Assembly (NCBI RefSeq): GCF_000717025.1
Contig: NZ_JNXG01000002.1
Coordinates: 496,001 to 560,000 of the forward strand
DNA length: 64,000 bases
Reading direction: 5' to 3'
Source of the DNA: Streptomyces atroolivaceus
GTDB lineage: Bacteria; Actinomycetota; Actinomycetes; Streptomycetales; Streptomycetaceae
This document shows positions 20,129-29,005 of the stretch, one piece after another (the first letter of the stretch is position 1; each line of letters opens with the position of its first letter). The notes beneath the pieces are model-generated. The model saw nothing but the letters and a program-made list of their open reading frames with translations, did not search any database and was not told the DNA's origin. Made by a program: the position numbers and the translations under genes.

Positions 20129-20161
20129 AGGTTACGTGGGAGCGCCCTCCCTCCGTAACCT
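20129..20161. promoter_or_regulatory. Inverted repeat upstream of kinase gene 3
   Basis: AGGTTACG (20129–20136) and CGTAACCT (20154–20161) are perfect 8-bp arms with a 17-nt spacer, ending 30 nt before the start codon. The wide spacer suits an operator or promoter overlap better than a terminator. Confidence 0.35.
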
Positions 20162-20191
20162 GTCGTCCCAAGGAACGGGGCGAGGACACAC

Positions 20192-21868
20192 GTGGAACAC
20201 GCGCAGGGAACGGACGCGGGAATCGTACTGGCCGGACGTTACCGTCTCGGTGACGTCCTGGGCCGCGGGGGCATGGGCAAGGTGTGGCGCGCCCACGACG
20301 AGGTGCTCCACCGGACCGTCGCCGTCAAGGAGTTGACCGCCGGACTGTACGTCGCCGAGGCGGACCGGGCCGTGCTGCACGCCCGCACGCAGAAGGAGGC
20401 GCGCGCGGCGGCCCGGATCACGCACCCGGGGGTCGTCACCGTCCATGACGTCATCGAGTACGACGACCGGCCCTGGATCGTCATGCAGTACGTCGACGGT
20501 CCTTCGCTCGCCGACGCGGCGAAGGAGTCCGGCGAGGTCGAGCCGCGCGAGGCGGCCAGGATCGGCCTCCATGTGCTGAGCGCCCTGCGGGCCGCCCACG
20601 ACGCCGGTGTCCTGCACCGGGACGTGAAGCCGGCCAATGTCCTGCTCGCCCGGGACGGCCAGGTCCTGCTGACCGACTTCGGGATCGCCGCCATCGAGGG
20701 CGACTCCACCATCACCAGGACCGGTGAACTGGTCGGCTCCATCGACTACCTGGCGCCCGAGCGGGTGCGCGGCGGCGACCCGGGGCCCGCGTCCGACCTC
20801 TGGTCGCTCGGTGCCACGCTCTACTCGGCGGTCGAGGGAAGCTCGCCCTTCCGCCGTACGTCCCCCATCTCCACGATGCAGGCCGTCGTCACGGAGGAAC
20901 CGCCCCCGCCGTTGCGCGGCGGCGCGCTGACACCGGTGATCACCGCGCTGCTGCGCAAGGACCCCGCGGACCGTCCGACGGCCCAGGAGACGGAGCGCAT
21001 GCTGCTGGACGCGATGGAGGGGCGGAAGCCCCGGGCCGCGCAGGCACACGTGCCGACGCAGCGGCTCTCCGAGGACGACCTGCGCCCCTTCTTCGCGCCG
21101 GACGGTTCCACCGCCCACCTCGACCGGCCCCTTCCCCCGCCGTCCGTACCCCCGTACACCTCGACTCCCACCACCCGGCGCAGCCCGGGACGGTGGCGCA
21201 CCGTCCTGCTGGTCGTGGCGGTGGCCGCCCTGATCGGCGGGGCGGCGGGCCTGGTCGCGATGAAGGCGGCGGGCGACAGCGGTGGTACGACCGGGGGTGC
21301 GACGGGGCGGAGTACCGCGGGTCCGGCTCCCGCGCCCTCGGCCTCGGCCGTCGATGACCAGGCCGGGGCCTCGGAGGGGAAGGGCGACGAGCCCGCCCCG
21401 AAGGACCTGCCCGACGGCTGGAAGCGGGTCACCGACCCCGAGGGCTTCAGCCTCGCGGTCCCCGAGGGCTGGGAACGGCAGGAGAACAACGGCCAGATCG
21501 ACTACACACCGGACAACGGAGCTCACCGCCTCCGGATCAGCCTCGATCCGCAGCCCGACTTCGGCAACTCGTACGCGCACATGCAGAGCATCGAGAAGGA
21601 CCTGGCCGCGCGCCTGCCCGCCTACGAACGTCTGACGCTGGAGGAGAACGTCTTCCGCGACCGCCCCGGTTCCCGCTGGGAGTTCACCTGGGTCGAGTCC
21701 AAGGACTTCCCGGGCCCGCGCCACGGCATCGACCAGATGTACTTCGCCGAGGCGGGCGGGCCGGAGTACGCCTTCTACATGACGGGGCCGGAGGAGGACC
21801 GGGCCGAGACCCTGAAGCGTTTCGAGACGATGCTGCGCAGCTGGGAGCCGCCGGCGCGGAGTGGCTGA
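20192..21868 (+). CDS. Membrane-anchored Ser/Thr protein kinase (active type)
   Basis: A 558-aa Hanks-type kinase with a complete catalytic set: GRGGMGKV, VAVK (Lys46), HRDVKPANVLL, DFG, and SIDYLAPERV. The kinase domain spans about 16–275. A short linker, one transmembrane helix (about 335–356) and an extracytoplasmic domain (about 405–558) follow. That domain has AVPEGWE and SRWEFTW, like those of the two kinases upstream. The GTG start has GGGGCGAGG upstream. Its stop overlaps a 61-codon frame. Ligand and targets are unknown; the shared outer domain suggests the three proteins sense related signals or pair together. Confidence 0.93.
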   Translation: MEHAQGTDAGIVLAGRYRLGDVLGRGGMGKVWRAHDEVLHRTVAVKELTAGLYVAEADRAVLHARTQKEARAAARITHPGVVTVHDVIEYDDRPWIVMQYVDGPSLADAAKESGEVEPREAARIGLHVLSALRAAHDAGVLHRDVKPANVLLARDGQVLLTDFGIAAIEGDSTITRTGELVGSIDYLAPERVRGGDPGPASDLWSLGATLYSAVEGSSPFRRTSPISTMQAVVTEEPPPPLRGGALTPVITALLRKDPADRPTAQETERMLLDAMEGRKPRAAQAHVPTQRLSEDDLRPFFAPDGSTAHLDRPLPPPSVPPYTSTPTTRRSPGRWRTVLLVVAVAALIGGAAGLVAMKAAGDSGGTTGGATGRSTAGPAPAPSASAVDDQAGASEGKGDEPAPKDLPDGWKRVTDPEGFSLAVPEGWERQENNGQIDYTPDNGAHRLRISLDPQPDFGNSYAHMQSIEKDLAARLPAYERLTLEENVFRDRPGSRWEFTWVESKDFPGPRHGIDQMYFAEAGGPEYAFYMTGPEEDRAETLKRFETMLRSWEPPARSG

Positions 21869-22046
21869 GGGGCACTCGTCCGCCTCCGAGGAGGGCGGCA
21901 AGGACGCCACGCGGACGAAGGACGCGAACGTCAGGTTCACGAAGACCGGGCCCCAGGGCAGGACCGCGTACGACATGGCGGCGGCGGAGGACGGCGAGGC
22001 AATTCACGCCGAGGTGGCCGAGCGGCTGAAGATTCACGATTCCTGA
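21861..22046 (+). CDS. Hypothetical 61-aa hydrophilic protein overlapping kinase 3
   Basis: The GTG at 21861 overlaps the kinase stop by 8 nt. Third-position GC is about 92 percent, like real genes here. The product is charged, with no membrane segment: an acidic Ser/Glu start, a basic TRTKDANVRFTKTGPQGRT centre and a helical EIHAEVAERLKIHDS-like end. No family was recognised. Overlap implies translational coupling with the kinase. It could still be chance read-through of the kinase 3' region. Confidence 0.5.
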   Translation: MAEGHSSASEEGGKDATRTKDANVRFTKTGPQGRTAYDMAAAEDGEAIHAEVAERLKIHDS

Positions 22047-22091
22047 CGTCCGGTCCCGAGAACTACGGTGGATCGCCCCTGATCAGCGGTT

Positions 22092-22117
22092 ATGTAGCCA
22101 GTGATCACTGGCTGCAT
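22092..22117. promoter_or_regulatory. 26-bp palindrome upstream of SSADH gene
   Basis: A perfect 18-bp palindrome, AGCCAGTGATCACTGGCT (22096–22113), extends to 26 bp with one mismatched pair (22092–22117). It is centred about 105 nt before the SSADH start. The lack of loop and the length point to an operator for a dimeric regulator. A second palindrome, TACCCACGGGTA, lies at 22163–22174. Confidence 0.6.
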
Positions 22118-22195
22118 GGCCGGGCGTGCCGAGGGTCTCTGGCGGGGTCTGTGAAAACCTGTTACCCACGGGTACCCAAAGTGGGCGGGTGGACA

Positions 22196-22201
22196 TACTC
22201 T
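22196..22201 (+). promoter_or_regulatory. -10-like TACTCT, leaderless arrangement for SSADH gene
   Basis: TACTCT is followed by 7 nt and the ATG at 22209, with no Shine-Dalgarno between. The TACCCACGGGTA palindrome would overlap the -35 region. Confidence 0.45.
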
Positions 22202-22208
22202 CGCCCTC

Positions 22209-23846
22209 ATGACGGACTCGCAGGCCTCCACGACCACCTCCGCCGCCTCCGGCACCCGCGTGGGCACCAATCCGGTGGCCGCCGCCCCGGTGGGCGCGCG
22301 CACCGCTGCCGACGTGGTCACCCCCGAGGTGATCGCCCAGCTGACCCGTGGTGTCGTGGGCTCCGGCCGCACGGCCAACCACAGCCCCTTCACCGGGGAG
22401 AAGCTGGCCGACCTGCCCGAGTCCGCCCCCGAGGACGTCGAGGCCGCCTTCGTGCGCGCCCGAGCCGCCCAGCCCGCGTGGGCGGCGACCCCCGTCCGGG
22501 CCAGGGCCGCCGTGCTGCTCCGCTTCCACGACCTGGTCCTGCAGCGCCAGTCCGAGGTCCTCGACCTCATCCAGCTGGAGACCGGCAAGGCCCGGCTGCA
22601 CGCCCACGAGGAGGTGCAGGCGGTCGCCGTGTCGGCCCGGCACTACGGGCGCAGGGCCGTCGCGTATCTGAAGCCGAAGCGCCACACCGGGGTCGTCCCT
22701 ACCCTGACCAAGGTCACCGAACTGCGCCAGCCGCGTGGTGTCATCGGCCAGATCGCTCCCTGGAACTATCCGCTGGAGCTCTCCGTCGGCGACGCCCTGC
22801 CCGCCTTCGTCTCCGGCAACGCGGTCGTGATGAAGCCCGACACGGAGACGGCGCTGACCGCGCTGTGGGCCCGTGACCTGCTGATCGAAGCCGGCCTTCC
22901 CGCCGAGGTGTTCCAGGTCGTCCTCGGCGTCGGGCCCGTCATCGGGCCTGAGGTCGTCCAGCGTGCCGACTACGTCTCCTTCACCGGCTCGACCACCACC
23001 GGGCGGGACGTCGCCCTGCGAGCCGCGGCGCGGCTGGTGGGCGTCTCGCTGGAGCTCGGCGGCAAGAACCCCATGCTCGTCCTCGAGGACGCCGACGTCG
23101 AGAAGGCCGCCGAGGGCGCCGTACGCGCCTGCTTCTCCTCGGCAGGGCAGCTCTGCATCTCCATCGAACGGCTGTACGTCCACGCGTCCGTCGCGGACGC
23201 CTTCGTGGAGCGTTTCGCCGCCCGCACGAAGGCGATGCGGCTCGGCAACTCCCTCGCGTACGGGGCGGACATGGGGTCGCTCGTCAGCGGGCGGCAGCTG
23301 GAGACCGTCACCCAGCACGTCGCCGAGGCCGTCGAGAAGGGCGCCGTGGTCGTCGCCGGTGGTGCCGCCCGCCCGGACATCGGGCCGTACTTCCACGAGC
23401 CGACCATCCTGGACAACGTGCAGGAGCCGATGGCCGTCTGCACCCAGGAGACCTTCGGGCCGGTCGTCTCCCTCTACCGCTTCACCGACGAGGACGAGGC
23501 GGTGACCCTCGCCAACGCCACCCCGTACGGCCTCAACGCCAGTATCTGGACCAAGGACGCCCGGCGTGGCCACCGGATCGCGGCCCGGCTCCGGGCGGGC
23601 ACGGTCAACATCAACGAGGGGTACGCCCCCGCGTACGGCAGCGTCCAGTCACCCATGGGCGGCATGAAGGACTCCGGTCTCGGGCGGCGGCACGGCTCCG
23701 AGGGCATCCTGAAGTACACCGAGGCCCAGACGGTCGCCCAGCAGCGGCTGATCCCCCTCGCTCCGGCCTTCGGGATGGACGACGAGAAGTACGCCGCCTT
23801 CATGAGCCGCAGCCTCAAGGCGATGAAGGCCTTCCGGCTGCGCTGA
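22209..23846 (+). CDS. Succinic semialdehyde dehydrogenase (GabD2 type)
   Basis: NAD(P)-dependent aldehyde dehydrogenase that converts succinic semialdehyde to succinate, feeding GABA-derived or 2-oxoglutarate-bypass carbon into the TCA cycle. The 545-aa protein has GVIGQIAPWNYPLELSVGDA for cofactor and substrate, FTGSTTTGR, the catalytic Glu in LELGGKNPMLV, and the catalytic Cys in FSSAGQLCISIERL. Length and these motifs fit the actinobacterial GabD2 group, which carries an N-terminal extension. The start has no Shine-Dalgarno and is probably leaderless. A GMC oxidoreductase follows after 58 nt, so the two may be co-transcribed. Confidence 0.93.
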   Translation: MTDSQASTTTSAASGTRVGTNPVAAAPVGARTAADVVTPEVIAQLTRGVVGSGRTANHSPFTGEKLADLPESAPEDVEAAFVRARAAQPAWAATPVRARAAVLLRFHDLVLQRQSEVLDLIQLETGKARLHAHEEVQAVAVSARHYGRRAVAYLKPKRHTGVVPTLTKVTELRQPRGVIGQIAPWNYPLELSVGDALPAFVSGNAVVMKPDTETALTALWARDLLIEAGLPAEVFQVVLGVGPVIGPEVVQRADYVSFTGSTTTGRDVALRAAARLVGVSLELGGKNPMLVLEDADVEKAAEGAVRACFSSAGQLCISIERLYVHASVADAFVERFAARTKAMRLGNSLAYGADMGSLVSGRQLETVTQHVAEAVEKGAVVVAGGAARPDIGPYFHEPTILDNVQEPMAVCTQETFGPVVSLYRFTDEDEAVTLANATPYGLNASIWTKDARRGHRIAARLRAGTVNINEGYAPAYGSVQSPMGGMKDSGLGRRHGSEGILKYTEAQTVAQQRLIPLAPAFGMDDEKYAAFMSRSLKAMKAFRLR

Positions 23847-23904
23847 GCTGCCCCCGCCCCTCCCGCAGCGTTTCCCTTCTGCCCTTTTCGTACCGAGGAG
23901 AGCC

Positions 23905-25743
23905 ATGTCCCAGGACAGCCCTGACCGGAACCAGGCCGGACCGGCCGTTCCGGCGGCGGACGACGACGCGTACGACTACGACGTGCTCGTGGTCGGATCG
24001 GGCTTCGGCGGCGCGGTCTCGGCCCTGCGGCTGAGTGAGAAGGGATACCGGGTCGGCGTCCTGGAAGCGGGCCGCCGCTTCACCCGCGAGACGCTGCCCA
24101 GGAACTCCTGGGACATCAAGAACTACCTGTGGGCCCCGGCGCTCGGTCTGTTCGGCATCCAGCGGGTGCACCTGCTGGGCAAGGTGATGGTGCTGGCCGG
24201 CGCCGGCGTCGGCGGCGGCTCGCTCAACTACGCCAACACCCTGTACGTACCACCCGCGCCGTTCTTCGAGGACCGTCAGTGGGCCGGCATCACCGACTGG
24301 AAGGCCGAACTGGCCCCGTACTACGACCAGGCGAAGCGGATGCTCGGGGTACGGCTCAATCCGACGGTGACCCCGGCGGACGTCCACCTCAAGGCCGTGG
24401 CCGAGACCATGGGCGTCGGCGACACCTTCCACCTCGCCCCGGTCGGCGTCTTCTTCGGCGACGGTCAGGACGCCGACGGGAAGACGCGCACGACGCCCGG
24501 CGGGGAGGCGGCCGACCCCTACTTCGGCGGCGCGGGCCCCGCCCGGAAGGCGTGCTCCCAGTGCGGCGAATGCATGACGGGCTGCCGTCACGGTGCGAAG
24601 AACACCCTCAACGAGAACTACCTGTACCTGGCCGAGAAGGCCGGTGCCGTCATCCACCCGATGACGTCCGTCGTCGCGGTCACGGACGGCGCGGACGGCG
24701 GCTACCGGGTGTCGACCGTGCCCACGAACCGACGCCGCAAGGCGGAACCGTCCGTGCTGCGGGCCCGGAAGGTGGTCATCGCCGCCGGTACGTACGGCAC
24801 CCAGACCCTCCTGCACACGATGAAGGACGAAGGGCTGCTGCCCCGGCTGTCGTCCCGGCTCGGTGAGCTGACCCGCACCAACTCCGAGGGCCTGGTGGGG
24901 GCGCAGACCAGCGACCGGCGCTACCGCAAGAAGCACGGCACCGCCAAGGCCGACTTCACCAGGGGAGTCGCCATCACCTCGTCGATCCATCCCGACGAGA
25001 ACACCCACATCGAGCCGGTCCGTTACGGCAAGGGCTCCAACGCGATGGGCGCGCTGACCATCCTCCAGGTTCCCTACAGCACGCACCGGGTGCTGAGCTG
25101 GTTCGGGAACGTGGCCAGGCACCCGTGGCTCCTGATGCGCTCCCTGTCCAACCGGCGCTGGTCCGAGCGGACCATCATCGGTCTCGTGATGCAGTCGCTG
25201 GACAACTCGCTGACCGCCTACCGCAAGCCCGGCGGCGTGGGCAAGGGGCTGCTCACCGCCCGGCAGGGCCACGGCTCTCCCAACCCGACCCAGATCGCCG
25301 AGGCCACCCAGGGGGCGACGCTGCTCGCCCAGGAGATCAACGGCTTCGCCGGATCGAACATCGGGGAGCTGATGGGCACCCCGCTCACCGCGCACTTCCT
25401 CGGTGGCTGCCCGATCGGGGCGAACCCGGACGAGGGCGTCATAGATCCGTACCACCGGCTGTACGGGCACCCGGGCATCTCCGTGGTCGACGGTTCCGCC
25501 GTCTCGGCCAATCTCGGCGTCAACCCGTCGCTGACCATCACGGCGCAGGCGGAGCGCGCGATGTCCTTCTGGCCCAACAAGGGTGAGGCGGACACACGTC
25601 CGGCTCAGGACGCGGCCTACGAACGCCTCGCCGCGGTCGAGCCCCGGACGCCCGCCGTGCCCGAGGAGGCGTTCGGGGCGCTGAAGCTGCCGTTCCTGGG
25701 GATGCCCGTGGTGCCGCCGAAGAAGGCTGTCACCGACGTCTGA
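23905..25743 (+). CDS. GMC-type FAD oxidoreductase (cholesterol-oxidase-like) with Cys cluster
   Basis: The 612-aa protein begins with a Rossmann FAD motif (VLVVGSGFGGAVSALRL, about residues 28–44). It has AGAGVGGGSLNYANT and the C-terminal GMC region VDGSAVSANLGVNPSLTITA. It resembles proteins annotated as cholesterol oxidases. A CSQCGECMTGCRHGAKNTL stretch (about residue 217) has spacing CX2CX2CX3C, like a ferredoxin-type iron-sulfur site. That points to electron transfer and away from simple oxygen-dependent oxidation (inference). No signal peptide is seen. GAGGAGAG precedes the ATG. It probably shares an operon with the SSADH gene. Confidence 0.88.
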   Translation: MSQDSPDRNQAGPAVPAADDDAYDYDVLVVGSGFGGAVSALRLSEKGYRVGVLEAGRRFTRETLPRNSWDIKNYLWAPALGLFGIQRVHLLGKVMVLAGAGVGGGSLNYANTLYVPPAPFFEDRQWAGITDWKAELAPYYDQAKRMLGVRLNPTVTPADVHLKAVAETMGVGDTFHLAPVGVFFGDGQDADGKTRTTPGGEAADPYFGGAGPARKACSQCGECMTGCRHGAKNTLNENYLYLAEKAGAVIHPMTSVVAVTDGADGGYRVSTVPTNRRRKAEPSVLRARKVVIAAGTYGTQTLLHTMKDEGLLPRLSSRLGELTRTNSEGLVGAQTSDRRYRKKHGTAKADFTRGVAITSSIHPDENTHIEPVRYGKGSNAMGALTILQVPYSTHRVLSWFGNVARHPWLLMRSLSNRRWSERTIIGLVMQSLDNSLTAYRKPGGVGKGLLTARQGHGSPNPTQIAEATQGATLLAQEINGFAGSNIGELMGTPLTAHFLGGCPIGANPDEGVIDPYHRLYGHPGISVVDGSAVSANLGVNPSLTITAQAERAMSFWPNKGEADTRPAQDAAYERLAAVEPRTPAVPEEAFGALKLPFLGMPVVPPKKAVTDV

Positions 25744-25757
25744 CGGCGGGAACGCCA

Positions 25758-25789
25758 AGGGGCTGCACCCCCCTCCGAGTGCAGCCCCT
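25758..25789. terminator. Bidirectional terminator
   Basis: GGGGCTGCAC and GTGCAGCCCC (25759–25768 and 25779–25788), extended by one A–T pair, with a 10-nt loop. It separates convergent genes. Confidence 0.8.
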
Positions 25790-25813
25790 CGACGTACCTG
25801 CCGGTGACGCGCC

Positions 25814-26833
25814 TTACGCGGCGGCGTCACCGTTCTTGCGACGCCGCACGACGAACATCGCGCCGGCACCCAGCACCACGGCCGCGCCGCCCGCGAGGGC
25901 GAACATCGTGGTGCTGGAGGACGAACCGGTCTCGGCGAGGCTGCCGGTCACCTTGGCGGTGTCGCCGGCCGGCTTCGTGTCGGGGACGGGGACGCTGCCG
26001 CCCTGCTGGGGCTTCGTGTCGTCCTCGTCACCGGCGTCGACGATCTGGAACTTGTAGGCGACGTCCGTGAAGCACGGCACCGACTCGAGTTCCTCGCCGA
26101 AGACGAGACCGCCACCGAGGCTGAAGCCGGCGCCCACCGGGGCGCTCGCCGCCACCTTGAGGCGCAGGTCGATGTCGACCTCGTAGCCGGGCTTGAGCTC
26201 GTCGGTCTCGCCGACGTATCCGGACGCGGTGCCGTCGCCCTCCAGGTCCTCCCACGTGCCGTCGGCCTCGTTGAGCGCCTGGATCCTGACCTGCTTGCTG
26301 GTGAAGAGGTGCTCGCCCGCCTTGTCGGCAGCGGCGGCCGCGAAGAAGACCACGTTCTTCACGGTCTTGCCCGAGTCGTTGTAGGCGTTCAGGGTGAACC
26401 GGTCCCAGCCGCTTCCCCGGGCGATCTTGCCGGACAGGCCGTTGATCGCGAGGTCCAGCGGGTGGGGCTCGCAGTTGCCGAGTTCCTCGTCCTCGCCGGG
26501 CTCCTCCTCCTCGTCGGTCTCCGAAGGGGTGGGCGTCGGCGTGGCGGACGGCGTCTCCGTCTCGGTGGCCGTCGGGGCCGGCTCCGAGGTCTCGGGCGTG
26601 GTCTCCTCGGACGACTCCGTGGCCTCCGGCGTCGCGGACGGCGATGCGGACTCGGTGTCCTCGGGAGTCGGTGACTCGGACGGGGCCTCGCTCGCCGTCT
26701 CGGTCGGCGTGGGCGACGCGGTCTCGGTCGTCGTGGTCTCGGTGTCGGCGAAGGCGGCCGGCGCCGACAGCAGGACGACCGGGCCTATGACGGCGGTGGC
26801 GGCAGCAAGTGCCAGGGTGCGGCGGAGCTTCAT
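25814..26833 (-). CDS. Sortase-anchored surface protein (LAETG)
   Basis: The 339-aa precursor starts with a signal peptide (MKLRRTLALAAATAVIG …, cleavage near AFA). A Thr/Glu/Pro/Ser-rich stalk of about 110 residues follows, then a globular domain of about 160 residues with two cysteines (NCEPH and VPCFTD). The end is a classic sorting signal: LAETG, a hydrophobic helix and RRRK. LAxTG is the motif used by class E sortases in Streptomyces. The start is at ATG 26833; longer readings precede the signal peptide. Function is unknown. It is divergent from a second surface protein across 290 nt. No sortase gene is in the window. Confidence 0.87.
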   Translation of the reverse strand: MKLRRTLALAAATAVIGPVVLLSAPAAFADTETTTTETASPTPTETASEAPSESPTPEDTESASPSATPEATESSEETTPETSEPAPTATETETPSATPTPTPSETDEEEEPGEDEELGNCEPHPLDLAINGLSGKIARGSGWDRFTLNAYNDSGKTVKNVVFFAAAAADKAGEHLFTSKQVRIQALNEADGTWEDLEGDGTASGYVGETDELKPGYEVDIDLRLKVAASAPVGAGFSLGGGLVFGEELESVPCFTDVAYKFQIVDAGDEDDTKPQQGGSVPVPDTKPAGDTAKVTGSLAETGSSSSTTMFALAGGAAVVLGAGAMFVVRRRKNGDAAA

Positions 26834-26963
26834 CTGGGCCTCAGCGGGTCCGTGGTACCGCGTGGGCTGCGGTACGCCTGAAAGGAGTGAACGGGCCTGC
26901 CGTTGTGGGGCACGGAACGAGCCGGTGTGTTCGCCAAGCATGACCGGCGGAAGGGGGGAACGG

Positions 26964-26992
26964 TTGCCCCCGCTTTCACAGAATCTTTATGT
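26964..26992 (+). promoter_or_regulatory. Possible promoter for the LASTG surface protein
   Basis: TTGCCC (26964–26969), 17 nt, TTATGT (26987–26992), in the AT-rich part of the 290-nt divergent region. The transcript would have a leader of about 125 nt. Confidence 0.3.
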
Positions 26993-27123
26993 GTCGCTCG
27001 CCACACCCTCGCGCCGTACTCAACTCGTGATCTTGTGCCGGGCAACTCTCGGCGGCGCCGCGCGGTCGAACCCGTACCGAGTCACAGCAGTCCCACAGCT
27101 CCGCCGATCCCCAGAGGTTCGCG

Positions 27124-28884
27124 ATGACACGTCTTCACCCGAGAGCAGCGCTGCGCCGGACGGCAGGCGGCCTCGCCGCCGCCGGGCTGCTCGCCGCCGG
27201 TACGCTCGCCGCCGGTGCCCCGGCGCAGGCGGACAGCCCCGCCTTCACGCTCGGCGGGCCCGCCGAGACGGCCCTGCACCCCTACCCGGCGAGCGGCTCC
27301 CCGCAGAAGACCTCGCTCGCCCTCACCGTCAGCAATCCGGACGAGGACGAGGAGAGCTACGGGTACGAGGGCGAGGTGACCTACACCGTCGACTTCAGCG
27401 GCATCGCGGGCGTCGCCGTCGTCTCCCCCGCCGAGGACACCGGTGCGGACTGCACGATCACCGGCACCACCGCCGTCTGTCACGACTACGGCGTGTACCC
27501 GGGGCTCAGCGGCATCGCGGACTTCGGCCTCGCCGCGGCGAAGGGCAGCACGGACGGCGCCTCGGGCACCATCCGGGTCACCGGTGAGGCGGAGGGAGCC
27601 ACCTTCGTCCCCTTCTCCACGAAGGTCGTCGTAGGCGGCCCCGACCTGGTCATGGAGCAGATCCCCTTCGACCGGGAGACGAAGCCGGGCGACGTGCAGC
27701 CGGCCCCGGTCACCTTCACCAACAAGGGGTCGAGGGCCGCCGACGGGGTCCTGCTGACCCTGATGCACTCGCGCGGCCTGGACATCCCCGAGCGCTACGC
27801 CAACTGCGAGTACGACAGCGAGGCGGGGGAGGAGCCGCAGGACGCCTTCGCGTGGTCCACCGCGCTGTGCTCCGTCGAGGGCTCCTACGAGCCGGGCGCC
27901 ACCTACACGCTCGCGGTTCCGCTGTCGGTCCGGGCCACCGAGCGCGCGTACTACGACACCTTCGTCTACCGCATCCACGAGGACAGCGCCGCCCAGCGCT
28001 CGGCGCAGCGCGCGGGCGCCTCCTTCGCCCGTGGCGCCGGACCGGAGCTGACCCTGAAGAAGGTGACGTCCTCCGCACGGAGCGCGGACCTCGACCCCTG
28101 GAACAACCAGCAGGAGGCCGACTTCCGCACCGAGAACACGGCCGACTTCGCGGCGTACGGAGCCAAGGCCGAGGGCGCCGAGGGCGCCACCGTGACGGCC
28201 GAGGTCGGCTACCGCAACGCGGGCCCCGCCTGGATCGGGTACATCCGCTCGGGCGAGGCCGTCGCCACGCTCGACGTCACCGTGCCCGCCGGCGCGGAGG
28301 TCACCGGGAAGCCGGAGTCCTGCCAGGGGGTGACGGCCGCCGGCCGGTACCGCGAGAAGCAGCTCGGCGCACCCCGCTACTTCTGCGACTCGTCGATGAC
28401 CGTGCGGGACGGGGCGGACATCGCTCTGCCCTTCCAGCTGAAGATCAACGAGGTGGTGCCCGGCGCCTCCGGCGCCGTCACCGTCCGTAACACCTGGCTG
28501 AGCGAGCCCGCCCTGCCCTTCGACCCCGACACGTCCGACAACACGGCGCAGCTCGTGCTGAACCCCGCGGACACGGGTTCCGAGGACACCGGCGGCACGT
28601 CGGAGGGCGCCTCCACCGGCACGGAGGGCGCGACCGGCGGTGACACCTCGGGCTCCACGTCCGGGACGTCGGGCACGACGGGCTCCTCGGGCGACGCGGC
28701 CACGTCGGGATCCACGACCGCCAGTGGTACGTCGGGCACGTCCGGCTCCGCCTCGACGGACAACGGGGGCATCCTCGCCTCCACCGGCTCGGCCGCGCTC
28801 GTGGCCACCGCCGCCGCAGTGGTCGCCCTGGCCGCGGGCGGCGTGCTGTACGCGACGAACCGGCGCCGCGCCCAGCAGATCTGA
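27124..28884 (+). CDS. Sortase-type surface protein (LASTG), Ig-like domains
   Basis: The 586-aa precursor has a signal peptide (cleavage near APAQA, about residue 36). About 430 residues of beta-rich sequence follow, with DUF11/CARDB-like phrasing (ALTVSNPDEDEES, PVTFTNKGSRAADGVLL, DVTVPAGAEVTG). A Gly/Ser/Thr-rich linker (about 490–545) leads to a sorting signal: LASTG, a hydrophobic helix and RRRAQQI. Four or more cysteines suggest disulfides in the exported domain. Function is unknown. Pairing with the divergent LAETG protein suggests a common role on the cell surface (inference). Confidence 0.85.
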   Translation: MTRLHPRAALRRTAGGLAAAGLLAAGTLAAGAPAQADSPAFTLGGPAETALHPYPASGSPQKTSLALTVSNPDEDEESYGYEGEVTYTVDFSGIAGVAVVSPAEDTGADCTITGTTAVCHDYGVYPGLSGIADFGLAAAKGSTDGASGTIRVTGEAEGATFVPFSTKVVVGGPDLVMEQIPFDRETKPGDVQPAPVTFTNKGSRAADGVLLTLMHSRGLDIPERYANCEYDSEAGEEPQDAFAWSTALCSVEGSYEPGATYTLAVPLSVRATERAYYDTFVYRIHEDSAAQRSAQRAGASFARGAGPELTLKKVTSSARSADLDPWNNQQEADFRTENTADFAAYGAKAEGAEGATVTAEVGYRNAGPAWIGYIRSGEAVATLDVTVPAGAEVTGKPESCQGVTAAGRYREKQLGAPRYFCDSSMTVRDGADIALPFQLKINEVVPGASGAVTVRNTWLSEPALPFDPDTSDNTAQLVLNPADTGSEDTGGTSEGASTGTEGATGGDTSGSTSGTSGTTGSSGDAATSGSTTASGTSGTSGSASTDNGGILASTGSAALVATAAAVVALAAGGVLYATNRRRAQQI

Positions 28885-28943
28885 GACCGTCGTCCACGAC
28901 GGTCCGAAGGCGGCCGGTCCCGGGCGTCCCCGGGGCCGGCCGC
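28885..28943 (+). terminator. Double-hairpin terminator after surface protein gene
   Basis: First stem: GACCGTCGT / ACGACGGTC (28885–28893, 28896–28904), directly after the stop. Second stem: GCGGCCGG / CCGGCCGC (28910–28917, 28936–28943). Confidence 0.7.
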
Positions 28944-29005
28944 GCATGGGTGACCGGGCTGCTGTCCCCTGCCGACCGGTCACACGCGCCGGGCCGTGGT
29001 CCCAC

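Noticed and set aside
20155..20160. CGTAAC before kinase 3 as a second BldN promoter
   Set aside because: No CGTTGA-like -10 occurs at the required 16-nt spacing.
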